A DNA stretch of 64,000 nt, from the NCBI RefSeq assembly GCF_013408425.1, contig NZ_JACBYV010000001.1, positions 1,922,001 through 1,986,000 on the forward strand, written 5' to 3'. The position numbers and the translations under genes are program-made. Below the pieces are notes generated by a model. It worked only from the letters and a program-made list of their open reading frames with translations, ran no database searches and was not told the DNA's origin. The DNA is from Pseudomonas flavescens (GTDB lineage Bacteria > Pseudomonadota > Gammaproteobacteria > Pseudomonadales > Pseudomonadaceae). Below are positions 9,516 to 17,556 of the stretch, piece after piece (positions within the stretch are counted from its first letter, which is position 1; the number at the start of each line of letters is the position of its first letter).

Positions 9516-10517
9516 TCAGGCCTCTACGGCAGAAGAGAATGAAGACAGATCCAAAACGGGCATGGCATCTCGAGGGATCAGGGCCCCGCGGTGCTGGACG
9601 ACCTGGGAGGCCAGTCGATGGCCCCAGCGCGCCGCCAGTTGCGGATTGCCACCCTGCAGGCGGCACGCCAGATAGGCCGCGCTGAACGAATCGCCCGCCG
9701 CCGTGGTATCGACGATCTGGCCCACCTGCTCCGCGGGTACTTCGAAACGGCCCGTATCGCACTGGATCAGACACGATGCCTCACCGCGCTTGAGGGCGAC
9801 CTCAGCTACGCCGAACTCGGCATAGGCCTGAAACAACGCGTCCGTATCGGCATACCCGAACAGTGCGGCGTCATCTTCCCAGGTGATCAGGGCCAGATCT
9901 GTCAGGTGCAGTACATCGCCATAGACGTCGCGCGCAGCTTGAGCGTCGGGCCAGAGATGGGGGCGGTAATTGTTGTCGAAGACAATTCGGGTACCCGACT
10001 CACGGGCGTGGCGCAGAGTGTGCAGCAGGCGGTCGCGGCCTGTGGCGGTGAGAATCGCCAGGCTGATGCCGCTCAGGTAGAGGTAGTCGTAACCCGCGAG
10101 CGCCCGGAGCAGGTCATCGGCGGCGTCACCGTCGAACATCTGCCGTGCGGCGGCTTCGCCACGCCAGTACAGAAAGCGTCGCTCGCCTTGGGCGTCGGTC
10201 TGAATGAAATACAGCCCCGGAAGCGCACCCTTGATTTCGCGCACATGCTGGTCGCCGACACCCTCGTCGCGCCACAGCTGACGCATGGCTTCACTGAAGC
10301 TGTCGTCGCCGAGGGCGGTGACGTAATCCGCGCTTACCTGCCCCACAGGGTTCAGCCGGGAGAGGTAGACCGCTGCGTTGAGCGTGTCGCCGCCGAAGGT
10401 CTGGCTGAACGCTGAAGCGTTGTGTGCACGCATCTCGATCATGCACTCGCCGATTAACGCGACTTTGAGCCGGCGAGATGAATCGGTATTCGGGCATCGC
10501 CCGGTTATTGCATTCAT
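9516..10517 (-). CDS. kdgK: 2-keto-3-deoxygluconate kinase
   Basis: A 333-residue PfkB/ribokinase-family kinase that phosphorylates KDG to KDPG for the Entner-Doudoroff aldolase. The N-terminal GECMIEM and [12 protein letters not shown] segments fit KdgK, and the C-terminal [15 protein letters not shown] is the PfkB signature 2, with the catalytic Asp in AAGD. It is the first gene of the minus-strand hexonate operon and is divergent from an IclR regulator. The shared promoter region contains two operator-like repeats. It collects the KDG made by ManD and UxuA. Confidence 0.9.
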   Translation of the reverse strand: MNAITGRCPNTDSSRRLKVALIGECMIEMRAHNASAFSQTFGGDTLNAAVYLSRLNPVGQVSADYVTALGDDSFSEAMRQLWRDEGVGDQHVREIKGALPGLYFIQTDAQGERRFLYWRGEAAARQMFDGDAADDLLRALAGYDYLYLSGISLAILTATGRDRLLHTLRHARESGTRIVFDNNYRPHLWPDAQAARDVYGDVLHLTDLALITWEDDAALFGYADTDALFQAYAEFGVAEVALKRGEASCLIQCDTGRFEVPAEQVGQIVDTTAAGDSFSAAYLACRLQGGNPQLAARWGHRLASQVVQHRGALIPRDAMPVLDLSSFSSAVEA

Positions 10518-10540
10518 GGCTACGCGCCTTTGTTATTTTT

Positions 10541-10557
10541 AAAACGGCGTTTCATTT
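10541..10557. promoter_or_regulatory. Putative IclR/KdgR operator, copy 1
   Basis: The sequence AAAACGGCGTTTCATTT is centred on the palindrome AAACGNCGTTT. It lies 24 bp upstream of the kdgK start and is an inverted copy, with two mismatches, of the site at 10605-10621. KdgR-type IclR proteins bind TGAAAC...GTTTCA palindromes, which this matches. Confidence 0.6.
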
Positions 10558-10604
10558 CTAGCTTGTGATGGCGAGTTTAATCCGAATTCTTGCCTCGTCA
10601 AGAA

Positions 10605-10621
10605 AAATGAAACAGCGTTTT
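10605..10621. promoter_or_regulatory. Putative IclR/KdgR operator, copy 2
   Basis: The sequence AAATGAAACAGCGTTTT matches the reverse complement of the site at 10541-10557 at 15 of 17 positions. It lies 48 bp upstream of the regulator gene. The pair would allow the regulator to control both its own gene and the kdgK operon. Confidence 0.6.
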
Positions 10622-10668
10622 GATTCGCTAGCGTATATCCTCTGGTTTTAGTTTCCGTTGGAGCCTTC

Positions 10669-11451
10669 ATGGACAACAGCACTCTCCAGAACAACGAACT
10701 GGTCTCTGCCGTGGGCCGCACCATGGCTGTCCTTGAGGCGCTGGCCGAGCATCCCGAGGAAAGCGGCGTATCGGAACTCGCCCAGAAACTGGATATGTCC
10801 AAAAGCACGGTCTACCGCTTCCTGCAGTCGCTCAAGGCGCGTGGCTACGTAGTACAGGACGCAGAGGATCGCTATCGACTCAGCGTCCGGCTGTTTGAAT
10901 TAGGCGCGCAGGCCCTGCCCCATCTGGACATCATCCGGGAGGCGGAACCGGGCATGCGGCGCATCAACGAACTGACCAGTGAGACTGTGCACCTGGGGAT
11001 CCTTGACGAAGGCAGCATCGTCTACGTCCACAAGATCGACTCCAAATACAACCTGCGCATGTATTCGCGCATCGGTCGGCGGGCGCCGCTCTACTGCACC
11101 GGGATTGGCAAGGTGCTGATGGCTTGGCTCGAGCAACCGGAGTTGCTGGCCCACCTGCAGGAAGAGAGTTTCGAGCGCCGCACAGCCAACACCTTGACCA
11201 GCATCGAGGCCTACCTGCAGGAACTGGAGGTGGTTCGCGCCCAGGGCTACGCGGAGGATCATGAGGAGTTCGAGGACAACATGCGCTGCCTGGCAGCACC
11301 GATACGCGACCGCTTTGGCCATGTGATCGGCGGGCTGAGCGTGTCCTTCCCGTGCTTTCGCTTCCGCGAAGAACTCAAGGAGGATTACGTCAAACGGCTG
11401 ATGGAAACCGCGCAACAGGTTTCTGCGCAGTTGGGCTGGAATAGGAAGTAG
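10669..11451 (+). CDS. IclR-family regulator of the hexonate operon (KdgR-like)
   Basis: A 260-residue IclR-type repressor or activator. Residues 10-70 form the winged helix-turn-helix (VSELAQKLDMSKSTVYRFLQ), and residues 85-255 form the effector domain with VHLGILDEGSIVYVHKI and FSVSFP-like strands (LSVSFPCFRF). It is divergent from kdgK across 151 bp that hold two matching operator repeats. The likely effector is KDG, as for enterobacterial KdgR; this is inferred from context. Confidence 0.85.
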   Translation: MDNSTLQNNELVSAVGRTMAVLEALAEHPEESGVSELAQKLDMSKSTVYRFLQSLKARGYVVQDAEDRYRLSVRLFELGAQALPHLDIIREAEPGMRRINELTSETVHLGILDEGSIVYVHKIDSKYNLRMYSRIGRRAPLYCTGIGKVLMAWLEQPELLAHLQEESFERRTANTLTSIEAYLQELEVVRAQGYAEDHEEFEDNMRCLAAPIRDRFGHVIGGLSVSFPCFRFREELKEDYVKRLMETAQQVSAQLGWNRK

Positions 11452-11552
11452 CTCATGCAAACCATAGCAACGGCTGCTTTAGGATAAATCGGTCAGCGCG
11501 GCGGCGTCAGTAGAGCGTGAGTGGTGTCACCGCCCTTTTTGCTATGCCGCCG

Positions 11553-12362
11553 TCACGCATGGGCCGTATTTTCCGCATTATCTTCGTCCTTGGCAGCCAA
11601 CCCGACATTCCAATGCCCACCGTGCTCCTGAACCAAGTGCAGCAGATCATAGGTTCTGGTCATATCGAGTAGGCCTGAGTGGCCGTAGGCATTTGGCGAG
11701 AACGCCGGATCCGTCCGTTTGAGGTACTGGCCGAGGGCGCTCAAGCTCACCTTTCCTTCACTGGTTCCGCCTGCCAATAGCGACACGGCATCCACGACAA
11801 ACTTGGGTCGCCGTTTGACCACCGGCTTGCTGGAGTCAAGCTTGATCGCCTCATGCTTGGCGCAGGCTTCAGTTTTTGTCAGTTTGTCGACCTGCTCCCC
11901 TGCAGCGTCCAAAAGGTGTTCTTCGCGACGCCATTCAAAAAATTGGTCGCTGGCGTTGCGTAGCGCATCCGGCGTCTTGGCCTCCCCAACTATGCACACA
12001 GTGGCGCCACGCTCCCTGAGTTTGCGGCACAAGTAGGCGAAGTCAGAGTCGCTGGTGACCAGACAGAACGTGTCTGCCCGGTGGTCAAACAGCGCCTCCA
12101 TTGCATCCAGGGCCAAGGCGATATCGGACGTATTCTTGCCAGCAGCGTATTGGTACTGCAGGCAGGGCGTGAAGGCCAGGCGCACTAAAGCCTCCTGCCA
12201 CTTGTTGGCCAAGGTGCCGTGATTGCCGTAACCACGCCTCAGAACAACACGTCCGAACTGGGCGACTACACGCAAAGCGTGTTCCAAGATTTCTGGTGAC
12301 ACGTTGTCGCAATCGACCAGAACAGCTACGCGCGTTTCTCCAGCTGGAGTGAAAACTCCCAT
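11553..12362 (-). CDS. NYN-domain nuclease-like protein with OST-HTH/LOTUS domain
   Basis: A 269-residue protein. Residues 10-145 are a NYN (LabA/DUF88, PIN-like) domain with the acidic positions of a metal-dependent RNase: VLVDCDN near the start, DIALALD in the middle and TSDSDFAYL. The C-terminal part (about 180-260) reads as an OST-HTH/LOTUS domain (SLSALGQYLKRTDPAF...YGHSGLLDMTRTYDLLHL), a small RNA-binding fold. The pairing is common in bacteria and suggests RNA processing, but no substrate is known. It stands alone, tail-to-tail with the IclR gene. Confidence 0.85.
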   Translation of the reverse strand: MGVFTPAGETRVAVLVDCDNVSPEILEHALRVVAQFGRVVLRRGYGNHGTLANKWQEALVRLAFTPCLQYQYAAGKNTSDIALALDAMEALFDHRADTFCLVTSDSDFAYLCRKLRERGATVCIVGEAKTPDALRNASDQFFEWRREEHLLDAAGEQVDKLTKTEACAKHEAIKLDSSKPVVKRRPKFVVDAVSLLAGGTSEGKVSLSALGQYLKRTDPAFSPNAYGHSGLLDMTRTYDLLHLVQEHGGHWNVGLAAKDEDNAENTAHA

Positions 12363-12543
12363 CCTTGGCTCCTACTAACCCGAACAAGCTTCGTGATCGC
12401 TAACATAACGGCAGGTCTGACGAAGTCACTCTCTCCCATATGGTGCTAGGTATCCCGCCGGGCTAAGAAATCCCCAGAGGGGTTACGTCTGTTCTCTCGT
12501 CTAACGTACTCCATTGATTGCGAAATGGTCGTCTGCAGCAGAT

Positions 12544-12933
12544 CTACTCACCGACATTGACCCCCGCGCAATTGTGTCCAGACAGATCGAGGTTGGTGAT
12601 CGTCTTCTGCTTGTTGACGAAGATCGAGACCCTGCACCCGGAGTCTTGAATGTAGTCTTCGTAATACGTGGTGTTTACTCGCACGCCGCCCTGAACATCA
12701 GTGGTACGTCCGGTTTGGCGAGTGCGCCAGTATGAAGTGTCCCTGCTCCAGATCAGAACTGCCTGCCCTTCGCCTACTGGCTTCATTTCGTCAGGTGCGC
12801 CGAAGAACTCGATGGCTTCAGCCGCACTACGTCCATTCCATTTACTGCGTGCGCCGTATTCGGGAACACTGGGTATCTGACCGCATCCAGCTATGATTAC
12901 CGCAACCAGAGCGCCGACAAGTACGTTACGCAT
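12544..12933 (-). CDS. Small predicted lipoprotein of unknown function
   Basis: 129 residues with a lipoprotein signal peptide: a hydrophobic stretch ends in the lipobox IIAGC, giving a lipidated Cys17. The mature part has a SmpA/OmlA-like opening (SAAEAIEFFGAPDEM), a form often seen in small outer-membrane lipoproteins, and two further cysteines in QDSGCRVSIF and GHNCAG that could form a disulphide. It is 20 bp after the upstream exported-protein gene on the same strand, so the two are probably co-transcribed. No function is recognised. Confidence 0.75.
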   Translation of the reverse strand: MRNVLVGALVAVIIAGCGQIPSVPEYGARSKWNGRSAAEAIEFFGAPDEMKPVGEGQAVLIWSRDTSYWRTRQTGRTTDVQGGVRVNTTYYEDYIQDSGCRVSIFVNKQKTITNLDLSGHNCAGVNVGE

Positions 12934-12953
12934 GCTTTCTGCTCCGCTACTGT

Positions 12954-13514
12954 TTAGGGCTTGGTATTGCCAAGCATTTCATCGAGATCTTTTAGCGTCT
13001 GATCCCTTTGCTCCAGCGGAGCCTGCTGAATGAACATCTGTTGGGCGAGGTTGATCATCTGACCAGCGTCCATCTTGCCAGCAGATAACATCTGGTTATT
13101 TGTTCGGTTGCCAGGCGCGCAGGCAAACGCGAACGTCCTTTGCAGCCAGTACTCTTCGACACCGCGCCATCCGGGCGAGAACGGAGCTTCTCGTACTCCG
13201 AGGTCAATACGATTGAAAACCTTGGCGCTGGTTAAGCGTGTCTGCCGTTGTGAGCACTTAACCTCGACCTCATAAGCCGCGAATGCCGGCATCGTAACGT
13301 CTTGGAAGATGTGCAAGATCAGGAGAGACAGGACATCCCCCGGTTTCTGCAAGATGCCCGTAGCATCGGCTACGTACATCTCATTTTTCCGACCCTCACC
13401 CTGACCGTAGATGATCCAGTAATCACCGTGGGCGGTCTGGGCATAAGCCATTGGGGCGCAAACGACCAGGGCAGCAGAGAGCAATAGGTACCGAAAATGC
13501 GTTGAAAGCAGCAT
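12954..13514 (-). CDS. Exported protein of unknown function
   Basis: 186 residues from the ATG at 13514, which has AAGGAAG at a good distance; an upstream in-frame start at 13538 lacks one. The signal peptide MLLSTHFRYLLLSAALVVCA ends in a probable AYA-Q cleavage site. The mature protein has a cysteine pair (VKCSQRQ and FACAPG) and a C-terminal helix rich in Q and D. It is probably periplasmic and probably in an operon with the lipoprotein downstream. I do not recognise the family. Confidence 0.7.
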   Translation of the reverse strand: MLLSTHFRYLLLSAALVVCAPMAYAQTAHGDYWIIYGQGEGRKNEMYVADATGILQKPGDVLSLLILHIFQDVTMPAFAAYEVEVKCSQRQTRLTSAKVFNRIDLGVREAPFSPGWRGVEEYWLQRTFAFACAPGNRTNNQMLSAGKMDAGQMINLAQQMFIQQAPLEQRDQTLKDLDEMLGNTKP

Positions 13515-13823
13515 TGAGATCTTCCTTGAATTTGGCACTGCACCATCATCTGCAAGTTTGCAGCCTTACAGACTGAGGATGAAGCTCGACCCAGCAGGCT
13601 AGGACTCAGAGACCGGCAGCTCAATAGCACACATGAGCTATGGCGGTTCAGCGCCCCGCTCAGCACCCTCTCCCACACCTTTTGCGTGAGCCGGACAGTT
13701 GCCAAGAGCGTAAGACGGATTCTGGCTTTCGAATACCAAGCAACCATATCTTTAAGGACAGACGGAGTGTTTTCGGCGTTTTTTGCCGAGATGGCGGCAG
13801 TCTGAAGTGCAAGGAGATCAACA

Positions 13824-14153
13824 ATGCTGCGATTGGCCATGATGGGATGTTCTGCACTGCTAGTTACGGGTTGCGGATACCCAGATTTCGAATGCACCCA
13901 AGAACAAGCCTACAAAGTCGCGACCGAATACGTAGCCGATAATCTGGAAGCACCAAAGTCGTTGGTGTTCCCCGCTTTTGGTGCTGACGGGGTCCAGATT
14001 ACTCAAGTCGAAAGCTGCAAATTCGACGTGTCGGCGTATGTAGAGATGGTGGATGCTGAAGGGGCCAAGGTACGCCGACAGTTCTCCGCACAGCTCCTCG
14101 GTGTGAGGGCAGATCAAGACTGGATAAGGCAGCGGCTGAAAATCGAAAAGTGA
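13824..14153 (+). CDS. Small predicted lipoprotein of unknown function
   Basis: 109 residues, with AGGAG directly before the ATG and a lipobox LLVTGC at residue 17. The mature part carries two more cysteines (FECTQEQ and VESCKFD) and an alternating-strand region, VSAYVEMVDAEG, resembling small periplasmic proteins with a single beta-sheet domain. It is divergent from the exported-protein pair at 12.5-13.5 kb across 309 bp, which contain no other gene. Function unknown. Confidence 0.7.
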   Translation: MLRLAMMGCSALLVTGCGYPDFECTQEQAYKVATEYVADNLEAPKSLVFPAFGADGVQITQVESCKFDVSAYVEMVDAEGAKVRRQFSAQLLGVRADQDWIRQRLKIEK

Positions 14154-14310
14154 TGCACTTTCCGCGTGACCTTCACTCTAGGAGATCACGCAACAAGCCC
14201 ATGTCCGCTGAGCTGTTGCATTTGCCCGGATAGCACTACTGGAAGCCTGGTGCAGCTTTCCAGTTTTCGAGACCGTCCGACCCTGTGCAGTCTGATGACG
14301 AGACTTCCCT

Positions 14311-14472
14311 CTAGAAGTCGAATTCTTTGGCAATCAACCCATAGATCAAAATGCAATCCAGGGTTTCCTCGACGTCCTCTAGGTCTGTTGATACGAAGTC
14401 CGTGCTCGCAACAACGGCCGGCAGCGTACGTCCGTTGGAAGGGCTAAACGCGGGCTCTGCCGACAAGGCCAT
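14311..14472 (-). CDS. Possible 53-residue acidic protein
   Basis: A short minus-strand frame in an otherwise empty 520-bp interval. The C-terminal half, LEDVEETLDCILIYGLIAKE, reads like a genuine helical protein end rather than random sequence. An AGG lies about 11 bases before the ATG. There is no recognised domain, and nothing else in the interval supports it. Confidence 0.35.
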   Translation of the reverse strand: MALSAEPAFSPSNGRTLPAVVASTDFVSTDLEDVEETLDCILIYGLIAKEFDF

Positions 14473-14675
14473 AGCGGGCTGCCTGACGGCGGATCACGGC
14501 CCCAAACTCCCCGATCTAGATCAGCGCCTGGCTGCTCAGCAGCCACAAAATCCACCCCACGAATCCCGGCAACTACCAGGCTCTCCCTATCGGTAAGAAG
14601 CCCAATAATAGGGAGAACTTTTCGTAAAATTCGCCTACAAAATTTGTATCAGTACTCAACCTGCAGGAGCAAAAA

Positions 14676-14966
14676 ATGGCTGCACGGAAATACCCAAGTG
14701 GCTTAAAGGATAAGTTCGTGGTGCGCATGCCTGATGGGATGCGTGCAAAGGTCGCTCAACTCGCTGGCGATAGCGAAATGAGCATGAACGGCGAAATCGT
14801 CGCAGCCATTGAGGCGCACCTTGAAAATCACGCAAGGCAAAATCTGCTGATAGACGCTCTTCAAGCACAGCAGATCCAGTCTCAACCAGAACAACCCAAG
14901 CCGAACATCAAGCCAACGGCTGAAGACCTCGACTACCTCGACGGGCTGAAAAATACCAAGCGCTGA
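14676..14966 (+). CDS. Arc-family ribbon-helix-helix DNA-binding protein
   Basis: 96 residues with AGGAG before the ATG. The first half is an Arc repressor-type RHH domain: the strand KFVVRMPDGMRAKVAQLA is followed by a helix with the MSMNGEIVAAIEAHL pattern typical of phage Arc and Mnt relatives. The C-terminal half is Gln/Pro-rich, then acidic. Such proteins often come from prophages or islands. It precedes the LexA-box gene on the same strand by 80 bp but has its own untranslated leader, so it may regulate that locus. Confidence 0.8.
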   Translation: MAARKYPSGLKDKFVVRMPDGMRAKVAQLAGDSEMSMNGEIVAAIEAHLENHARQNLLIDALQAQQIQSQPEQPKPNIKPTAEDLDYLDGLKNTKR

Positions 14967-15012
14967 GCCGACGAATTGTCCTCGACCCATTTCATGGCCG
15001 GATCTAGAATAC

Positions 15013-15028
15013 CTGTATATACATACAG
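15013..15028. promoter_or_regulatory. LexA (SOS) box
   Basis: CTGTATATACATACAG fits the consensus CTGT-N8-ACAG exactly, with the usual alternating AT centre. It lies 18 bp upstream of the ATG of the gene at 15047, where it would cover the promoter. The site is seen directly in the sequence; LexA control is the inference. Confidence 0.8.
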
Positions 15029-15046
15029 ATTAGCTATGGTGCGGCC

Positions 15047-15400
15047 ATGCATTATGAAGTCCTCCCTCTGTTCGAACGCGGCAAGCGCAAGCCTAAGAAA
15101 GCCTACAGCTCCGAGCCCCGGTTGAGGGCTGATGTACGAATAGAGGAAGCGCTAGAGACGCCTTTCGGGCGCAGGTCAAGCATTGCCATTACCGTCCCAT
15201 CTGCTCAAGGTGGTAATCCCTTACCCCAGCTCTATGAGGCTCGCATCGGCGGCATGGCGATACTCGCCCTCACCATTGAGGGCGTGGAGTTCGTTGATGG
15301 CGTTATGTACCAGCAGGAATGGCACTGCCGAGAACCTGAACACAAGATCCAGGTGCCCTGGACACTCTGCCCCCGCGGCCCGCTGGACGAACTGCTCTGA
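15047..15400 (+). CDS. Small probable SOS-induced protein, function unknown
   Basis: A 117-residue soluble protein beginning MHYEVLPLFERGKRKPKKAY, with a basic N-terminus and a beta-rich middle (EARIGGMAILALTIEGVEF). It contains one CREPEHKI segment and ends in CPRGPLDELL. No ribosome site is strong, but the perfect LexA box 18 bp upstream argues that the frame is real and DNA-damage inducible. There is no known domain. Its proximity to an Arc-type regulator suggests a mobile or prophage origin. Confidence 0.65.
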   Translation: MHYEVLPLFERGKRKPKKAYSSEPRLRADVRIEEALETPFGRRSSIAITVPSAQGGNPLPQLYEARIGGMAILALTIEGVEFVDGVMYQQEWHCREPEHKIQVPWTLCPRGPLDELL

Positions 15401-15538
15401 ACAACCCGCTCCATCAACCAGAATCACGCAGCGCACATAAGTCATGACGCGGCCGCGTCTAGGATTGTCATGAGGGCTGCCTGTGCCCTTTTCGTTTCGC
15501 CAGCGACATCTTCCGCGCCACACATCGCTTGCGGAGCC

Positions 15539-17332
15539 TTAGATAAGGCCGGCCGGGCTCTTGTGGCCATTCAACCAGGCCACCAGCTCGGCCGGCGATA
15601 ATGGCTTGGCAAAATAGTATCCCTGGCCCTGCTGACAACCCCAGCCGCGCAGCAGATGGTAGTGCAGTTCGGTTTCAATGCCTTCGGCCACGACCGTCAG
15701 ACGCAGATCCTTCACCAGACTGATCAGGCCGCGGATAATGTGCCAGTCGCTGTTACCCGGTTGGAGGTCGGCCAGCAGCGAGCGGTCGAGCTTTACGCTG
15801 GTGGCAGGAATCTGCCGCAGGTAGGCCCAGTTGCTGTAGCCACTACCGAAGTCATCGATGCCGATGGCCACCCCCAGGTCACGAAAGCGTTGCAGCTGCG
15901 CTTGCACGGCTGGGAAATCGGTTACCAATACGCTCTCAGTGAACTCGAGTTCGATGTACTGAGGCGCCACGTCGAAGTCGCGCAGCGCCTGAACCAGCTC
16001 ATCGAACAGTAGGCCATCGGTCAGATCCAGGGCCGACACGTTCAGCGATGTGGTCATTTCCAGCCCTTCGCTTGCCCACTGCGCCAACTGCTCGCAGACA
16101 CGTCGAACGACCCACCGCGTGATGTGCCGGATCGAAGCGGTGGTTTCAGCAAGAGGAATGAATTCGGTGGGACTGATTTCCCCCAGCGTTGGATGCGTCC
16201 AGCGCAACAGTGCTTCAACGGCCACGCAGCGATTGCTCGCCAGATCGACCCGTGGTTGGTACACCAGCCTGAACTGGTCCGCAGAGATAAGGGCTGATTC
16301 GATGGCGTTGAGCAACTCGGTGCTGCGCCTCAGACTTGAATCGATCGCGGGATCGTAATCGAGCCAGCGACGTTCACTTGCGCGCGCAGCATCAGTGATG
16401 CTGGCCATCAGGCGCAGGATATCCATTGGCGCAGCAGCCTCACGATCCAGCTGCAGCACGCTGATCCCCACATCGGGGAACACAGGTACGTCCGCGCTAT
16501 ACAGCGGTCGAGCGAGAGCGTCCACGATGCCACTGAGCAGGCTCTGCATTGACAGCCCCTGCGAGGGCGCAAAGAGGGTTACGAAACCTAATGTGCCTGA
16601 GCGGTATAGGCGTGCGCCCTCAGGCAACACCGCCAGCAAGACCTCCTTGACGGCCAGCATGAAGTTAACGAAGAACTCCATTCCCAACGCCTTGACCAAT
16701 CGATCCATGCCGGACGCGGATAGTGGCTCCACCAGAATGGCAACCCGTCCATCCCTCGCCGACTCGGTTAGAAGATCTGCTTCGAAGCGTTGCCGGTTTG
16801 GCAGGCCTGTTGTCAGGTCATAGAAGTGCTGAAGATGGATCGACTCAAGGCGTGCCACGACCACCTTGGCAGCGTCTCGCAACAGAGCCTGGCCCTGCTC
16901 GTCCATCGGGCGGTGGGTTTCTCTGTCGATGATGCACAACCTGCCAAGGCTCAGCCCGGGCTGGATAACAAGGGGCGCGCCTGCGTAATAGCGGATGAAA
17001 GGGTCACCATTGACCAGCGGGTTACTCGAAAAACGCGGGTCACTGAGAGGGTCACAGACTTCCAGCACGGCCCCTTCGTCGAGATTGTGGGCGCAAAACG
17101 ACATCTCACGCAGCGTGCGCTCGGGCTCCATGCCAACCCGGGCCTTGAAGACCTGGTAGTCGCGCTCGATGATGCTCACGAGCGCAGTAGGTACCCCGAA
17201 GTAGGCGGAAATCATTGCGACGACGCTGTTGAGCACAGAATCCGAGCCGATTTCCAGCTCCGACGTCAAACGATCCACTTCGGCCAAACGTGCACGTTCT
17301 TCTTGCGGGGTAAGGATGTTGCACGAGGTCAT
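15539..17332 (-). CDS. GAF - degenerate GGDEF - EAL cyclic-di-GMP phosphodiesterase
   Basis: A 597-residue cytoplasmic protein. Residues about 20-165 form a GAF sensor domain (MSFCAHNLDEG, YYAGAPLVI). Residues 168-330 form a GGDEF fold whose active-site loop is RSGTLGF instead of GGDEF, so cyclase activity is lost. Residues 340-590 form an EAL domain with catalytic residues present: E373 (EALLRW), N431, E463/E466 (LEFTES), D493-D494 (IDDFGSG), K514, E550 (VVAEGIE) and Q568. It is predicted to hydrolyse c-di-GMP under control of the GAF domain and the inactive GGDEF domain. It is divergent from the hybrid kinase at 17.5 kb. Confidence 0.9.
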   Translation of the reverse strand: MTSCNILTPQEERARLAEVDRLTSELEIGSDSVLNSVVAMISAYFGVPTALVSIIERDYQVFKARVGMEPERTLREMSFCAHNLDEGAVLEVCDPLSDPRFSSNPLVNGDPFIRYYAGAPLVIQPGLSLGRLCIIDRETHRPMDEQGQALLRDAAKVVVARLESIHLQHFYDLTTGLPNRQRFEADLLTESARDGRVAILVEPLSASGMDRLVKALGMEFFVNFMLAVKEVLLAVLPEGARLYRSGTLGFVTLFAPSQGLSMQSLLSGIVDALARPLYSADVPVFPDVGISVLQLDREAAAPMDILRLMASITDAARASERRWLDYDPAIDSSLRRSTELLNAIESALISADQFRLVYQPRVDLASNRCVAVEALLRWTHPTLGEISPTEFIPLAETTASIRHITRWVVRRVCEQLAQWASEGLEMTTSLNVSALDLTDGLLFDELVQALRDFDVAPQYIELEFTESVLVTDFPAVQAQLQRFRDLGVAIGIDDFGSGYSNWAYLRQIPATSVKLDRSLLADLQPGNSDWHIIRGLISLVKDLRLTVVAEGIETELHYHLLRGWGCQQGQGYYFAKPLSPAELVAWLNGHKSPAGLI

Positions 17333-17556
17333 GTTGGCTACTATCAGGAGAGGCGTAAGGGGAAATATAGCGCTGGGTTGTCTAATGTTGCATGGCCGAT
17401 CCTATCGATGACGCGTCCGGTTGGACAATTGGGCTTTGCTCACATGCCAGATAGATCAAAGCTATAGGCCGCACCTGCATGTTTCCCGCGCAGGCTGAAG
17501 CAGGTTGTACAATTAGTCGAAAGGCCCTGTACTGACGTATTGATTGCCCTCGCGCG

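Noticed and set aside
13370..13897. Minus-strand 175-codon frame overlapping an exported-protein gene and a lipoprotein gene
   Set aside because: It overlaps the signal-peptide-coding ends of both neighbours, which have good ribosome sites, and its translation shows no domain.
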